This document shows positions 60,466 through 64,000 of a DNA stretch of 64,000 bases, one piece after another. Position 1 is the first letter of the stretch. Each line of letters opens with the position of its first letter. This DNA is from Actinernus sp. WN-2022. Lineage: Eukaryota; Cnidaria; Anthozoa; Actiniaria; Actinernidae. The DNA is taken from assembly GCA_030867875.1 (NCBI GenBank), contig JAOWCC010000553.1:893001-957000 (forward strand). The letters run 5' to 3'. The notes beneath the pieces were generated by a model. It did no database searches and was not told the origin of the DNA. It saw only the letters and a list, made by a program, of their open reading frames with translations. Position numbers and translations under genes: made by a program.

Positions 60466-61290
60466 AGGCCTGTTCAAACGGATGCAACATCGTCCAACAT
60501 GTTGGATCCAATATTGTTGCATTATGTTGCACGATGTTGGACGGGAGTGTTCAAACGGATCCAACATCAATCCAACATGTTGGATAGTACTGTGATATCG
60601 CAAAGGATTCCGGTGCTGTTTACGCCGGTTCGCCTTCGTCTTCGCGATTTCTCGACCGAGTTGAGCTCGTAAGCCTGTTACTTTGGCTTTTATGTCTGAG
60701 ATAGTTATATCTAGTCTTTCTTCCAATTCTTCGTAGGCTCTTTCTCTTTTGTTTCTGATACGATAATCTTTGCTTGAAACGTCCCAAAGGCAAACTCTCT
60801 CTTCTAACAGATCTAGCAGTGCGTCTGACCACTTTCTCGTCTTGAACTTTCTTTCCCTGTGTTTACAGCCTTCCTTTTTCCATTTGTAGGAGTTTTGCTC
60901 CTGTTTTCCTGCTCAAAATCTTCTGAAAGTACTTCACTCTCCGCCATCATGGTGCAAATTGAAATGATTTCCTAATCGTCTGTTAGTAAACAAAATCAAA
61001 TCTCCATGGATACAGCGCGAATGACGAATGAAGTGCGCGTGCGCGAGTCCAACATTGTTGGGAAAGCCGTTCAAACGGATCCAACATGTTGGGACATGCT
61101 TCATCGATCACGACAACAAAAGAAATGTTGGACGATGTTGGATGAAAAGTTTGACTAGTTTCAAACTTCATGCAACATTGTCCAACATCATCCAACATCG
61201 TCCAACAGGTGTTCAAACGGATCCAACATGTTGCATCCAACAGTGTTGCATGATGTTGTGCCAACATGTTGCATCCGTTTGAACGGGCAT
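60466..61290 (-). mobile_element. Non-autonomous PIF/Harbinger-type element
   Basis: Ends AGGCCTGTTCAAACGG (left) and its near complement (right) are flanked by TAA on both sides (60463-60465, 61291-61293), the 3-bp target duplication usual for Harbinger elements. Both termini are tiled with CCAACATGTTGG and GTTCAAACGGATCCAACAT in either orientation. The 825-bp element carries a remnant of the MADF-type DNA-binding gene but no transposase. Confidence 0.8.
60580..60955 (-). pseudogene. MADF (Myb/SANT-like) domain gene remnant
   Basis: The minus strand starts with ATG near 60950 (MMAESEVLSEDF). After a frame change near 60850 it reads KWSDALLDLLEERVCLWDVS, then KDYRIRNKR and YEELEERLDITISDIKAKV, the three-helix MADF pattern. 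It ends in GLRAQLGREIAKTKANRRK with an abrupt stop in the terminal repeats. Harbinger elements encode such a Myb/SANT-like partner protein beside their transposase, which matches the element's termini. This truncated copy is unlikely to function. Confidence 0.7.
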
Positions 61291-61481
61291 TAATGATGTA
61301 AAAATATACGTATTTACCTATTTTACTTTATTCATTTTTGACGAAAACTGTGCGTCACTAATACACTATATTTAGCAGTAATTTGCATGATTGATATTTG
61401 ATTTGGTTTTCAATTGATGATATAACACAGTAAACATGTGTTATGGCAAAAATGGCCTATAAGTTCAATATATATGAACTT

Positions 61482-61563
61482 AAAGTGTAACCGTATCCAG
61501 TTATCCTATGTATATATATATATATATATATATACATAGGATAACTGGATACGGTTACACTTT
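61482..61563. repeat. Near-perfect 82-bp palindrome with (TA)n centre
   Basis: AAAGTGTAACCGTATCCAG and TTATCCTATG are followed by about 22 alternating TA bases and then the exact complement. A cruciform or hairpin is likely. It interrupts the reverse-transcriptase remnant. Confidence 0.9.
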
Positions 61564-61915
61564 TGACTCTGGTTTAAAAAATAATGCATACAGTTCTGTT
61601 TCATACAGGACGAACCTGCACTCTTCAGTGCAACGTAGTGTAGTTTATAATTGTATCCGTTGTCGTCTAGAGCTTTCTGGTAAACAGGCACGGCTTTGTT
61701 GAATACTTCTTTGTTATATGATATTTCTGATAGCCTTTTGTTGACTACTACCGGAATATTTTTTCAGAATAGCTGGTGGAAGGTTGGATTCGGTGTTTAC
61801 GTATTGGCGATTATTGTTCGGTTTCATGTATGGCATATGTTGTCCCGACCTCAAATCGAGAGTCACATCGAGGAAGTTCACCACCTTCTTGTTTGCCTCA
61901 ATTGTAATTCTTAAT
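61564..61915 (-). pseudogene. Reverse transcriptase remnant, probably Penelope-like
   Basis: Minus strand in several frames: VVNFLDVTLDLRSGQ, PYMKPNNNRQYVNTES, PPAILK, then VVNKRLSEISYN and PVYQKALDDNGYNYKL. This order (FLDVTLDL, PY-KPN, S-PP-I, LS-IS, Y--AL--SGY) matches the C-terminal part of a reverse transcriptase family I associate with Penelope-like elements. Frameshifts and the palindrome break it. The upstream catalytic motifs are absent. Confidence 0.55.
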
Positions 61916-62010
61916 TAATTATCTTGGAAGGTCTTGCTTATATATATAGACTTGAATAATAGTTTTAAGGTGAAGACAGAGAACTTCTTACTAATGCTTT
62001 AATTAAAATA

Positions 62011-62037
62011 CGTTTCGGCCGCTCGGCCTTCTTCAGT
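62011..62037 (-). ncRNA. Hammerhead-like ribozyme core (tentative)
   Basis: On the minus strand CTGAAGA (fits CUGANGA), a GGCC-GAGC-GGCC stem-loop, then GAAAC follow in order, the conserved core and stem II of hammerhead ribozymes. One extra A sits before the stem. Penelope-like elements carry such ribozymes in their terminal repeats, and a likely Penelope remnant lies 100 bases downstream. Stems I and III were not established. Confidence 0.35.
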
Positions 62038-62164
62038 TATAATTTGTTAAAAAAAAGTTCAAAAGTTCTACTTGTTGGAGTAGCTTGTAGTGGTAGGACA
62101 AGCTGCTACTCGCTTTCCACGGCGGTTAGCATACCTCAATCGACTTTAGTTGATTACATACCAG

Positions 62165-62290
62165 TGGTAGGACAAGGCCGAGTCTTCATGTTCCTCCAAA
62201 TCCTCTCCAGTGCCGCAGAAACAGCACCCATGGACGGTGCATTGACGCACTTTCCCCTTCACTTCCTCATGTGCATGGTGGCATCACATC
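62165..62290 (-). pseudogene. Possible second TRAF-like zinc-finger exon
   Basis: Minus strand between a TTACAG acceptor and a GTATGT donor: QCTVHGCCFCGTGEDLEEHE. This Cys/His pattern fits a TRAF-type finger, but no reading phase links it to the previous exon without a stop, so it is broken or spliced differently. Confidence 0.3.
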
Positions 62291-62513
62291 TGTAATTGTT
62301 ATGAATTAAAATTAATGTAATGGGCGCCTGTTTAGGATTATTAATGATGAAATATTGATGGCATTCGCTTAAAATCTGTGCAGTTATAGTATTTGTAGAT
62401 TATACAAATACTACCTAAAGAAACAAAATCAAAATCGATAACGGAAAAAGTCCCATTGAAACACTGTTATTATTTTCTGTGGTAACATTGGAGAACGATG
62501 ACTGTACTTACAT

Positions 62514-62816
62514 TTTCGTTCGATGTCTGTCGTTTTTGTTCTTGAAGTAAGGACAACTTACTTCTCGGTCGGAACACTCTCGCATTTGATGCACAGCAAT
62601 TTTGCTATGTGATACACTCTTGTTGCATCCCAAACAGTTGATGGGCCTATTGGGACATTGTTCCTTGTGACTGTCCATGTTGCCTCTGGCACATTCAAAG
62701 GTGCAGCTCTCAAATGCACACTCAATAGATTTGAATGCACATGGAGTTTCATGCAACTGGAACGCCTCTCTTGTCCCCGTCCACTGCCACCCTGTTACTT
62801 TGCATTTTGATTTCAA
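62514..62816 (-). CDS. TRAF-type zinc-finger exon
   Basis: About 100 residues with repeated Cys/His units: FQLHETPCAFKSIECAFESC, TFECARGNMDSHKEQCPNRP, INCLGCNKSVSHSKIAVHQM and RECSDREVSCPYF. This is the spacing of TRAF-type zinc fingers, which in receptor adaptor proteins lie between the RING and the coiled coil. The exon ends at a GTAAGT donor (62513 downward). The ATG given may be internal, since an acceptor-like AAAG precedes it near 62824. The neighbouring exons (RING, MATH) are not visible, so this is a partial gene or a fragment of a multi-copy family. Confidence 0.6.
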
Positions 62817-62823
62817 GCTTTCC

Positions 62824-64000
62824 AGCAGTAATCATCTTACAATCAATCTACCCACCAAACTATACACAACACGAGTTCATGAGTTCTGTCAACTATTATG
62901 CAATCTCCAATGGTCCACGCCTCTTCGTTGTCATCCATGACTTTATAAAAACTTATTAGGAACTTACCAGGAATCGACGAACTGAAACTATTAAACTGAA
63001 CAGAAGTCGGTATCATCAATGCTATGGAATGTCACACTTTGAGATTGACTAGTTAACAATAAATCCGGAAATCGATTACAAATGACGTTTCGTATTCAGC
63101 GCTCAATCACAGTCAATGCGGCATAAATCGTAGTTTGTAAATATTTTGACTTCGTACCTCGTCGAAGCTCAGGAAACCTATCCAGTAACGCCTAATATAA
63201 CTCGTTTTTCCTGACTTTTAATCAGGACATCGAGTAAAAACCGTGACACACTATATGAAAGACACGAGTTCTTTGACAGGTTTGACATTTAGCAGACACC
63301 ACTACCTTTGTAATAGACGAATTTGTGCCTTGCACTAGAACAAACTAGCATCGAGTAGCGCTTGACCTCACTTAGCATCCTGGCGCACCAATCGTGGTAT
63401 TACCGGTGGCGGAGTTTCGATCTCTACAGGATCATCCATGATTACCACTTCGTCTTCGATGCATGAGTACTGAACTAAGGCGCATGTAGCTTGCGTGTGG
63501 GATTATTTATCAAGCTCTTATATTAACACGGCGCATGATCGTGACGTAATCCAAGCCGACACTAATTGGCATACTTGTCTAAGTTCAGTGTTTCCCCCTG
63601 AAAGAAGGTATTTGTATAGGTTCGGTGTAAAAGATTGAAATAGAAATTGTAAATTCGTGAAAAATTAGACATTTTTGTTTATCAAATAAAGCTAAAACAG
63701 AATTAACTTACATGGACAGACAGGGGAAAAAACAAAGAGACGAAGAAACAAAAGCTCTATTAAGGAAGATTACATTTGATTGTCTACGAGGTATTGTTTA
63801 TATCGTTTTTTAATGTTCTATTAAGTCGAGAGGAACTGACTCCCAAATTACAGGTGTAGAAAATTTGAAAGTAAATTTGCCGTAATTCGTGCCGTAATTC
63901 GTTCTAACCTTTGGTTTATAAAAGTTTAATCTCGCAGCATACCTAGTATAGTGTTATGTGTATGAACGTCGGAGACTGTTACAAGGATATCGGAGAAGAT
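62824..64000. other. No supported gene
   Basis: Short frames only. I see no repeat or RNA gene I can support to the end of the window. Confidence 0.5.

Noticed and set aside
1..64000. tRNA or rRNA genes
   Set aside because: I noticed no sequence with convincing A and B boxes plus cloverleaf or rRNA similarity, but could not run a scan.

Overview
The window is animal nuclear DNA from a repeat-rich region. Splice-site-bounded exons, THAP, FLYWCH, MADF and TRAF zinc-finger domains, and a mixture of Polinton, ISL2EU, Crypton, BEL, Gypsy and L2/CR1 elements point to a marine invertebrate. A cnidarian (coral or sea anemone) is my best guess, from the flavour of the elements; this is inference. I see no ordinary single-copy host gene that I can name. 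Almost every recognisable coding region belongs to a mobile element or a multi-copy family.

Layout. 1-0.6 kb: last exon of an unrecognised gene. 0.67-5.4 kb: tandem repeats and a FLYWCH exon. 5.9-7.5 kb: dead LINE. 9.905-14.414 kb: a candidate DNA transposon with long terminal inverted repeats (TIRs) around a broken gene that encodes N-terminal zinc fingers, a PIN/FEN-like nuclease domain and a CXC domain. 15.8-16.5 kb: two palindromic elements. 16.7-18.4 kb: an apparently intact two-exon Crypton tyrosine recombinase. 19.4-22.1 kb: an unrecognised multi-exon gene. 22.7-26.15 kb: Gypsy element (minus) facing a BEL/Pao element (plus, 26.15-29 kb); both are 5'-truncated.

29.457-45.098 kb: a 15.6-kb Polinton/Maverick-type viral element with an AG...CT terminus, a GGGGG-based target duplication and TIRs. 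It carries a protein-primed-type DNA polymerase B, a D,D35E integrase, a packaging ATPase, a capsid-protein candidate broken by one frameshift, and several membrane-segment proteins. The right TIR arm contains an F-box/ankyrin gene cassette of about 0.88 kb that is absent from the left arm.

47.051-56.448 kb: an ISL2EU transposon with 106-bp TIRs and TA target duplication. Its three-exon THAP-DDE transposase is open. Its SAP/SWIM/YqaJ exonuclease gene is split by a full-length L2/CR1 LINE (50.453-54.275 kb) and has a stop codon. It sits between two overlapping copies of an unrecognised, degenerate gene. 57.8-64 kb holds direct repeats, perfect hairpins, an 825-bp Harbinger-type non-autonomous element carrying a MADF-domain remnant, a Penelope-like reverse transcriptase remnant with a hammerhead-like motif, and a TRAF zinc-finger exon.

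The biology is therefore that of nested selfish elements. The Polinton is a virus-like genome whose replication, integration and virion genes are laid out as divergent blocks. The other elements are independent insertions, some of which have disabled each other.
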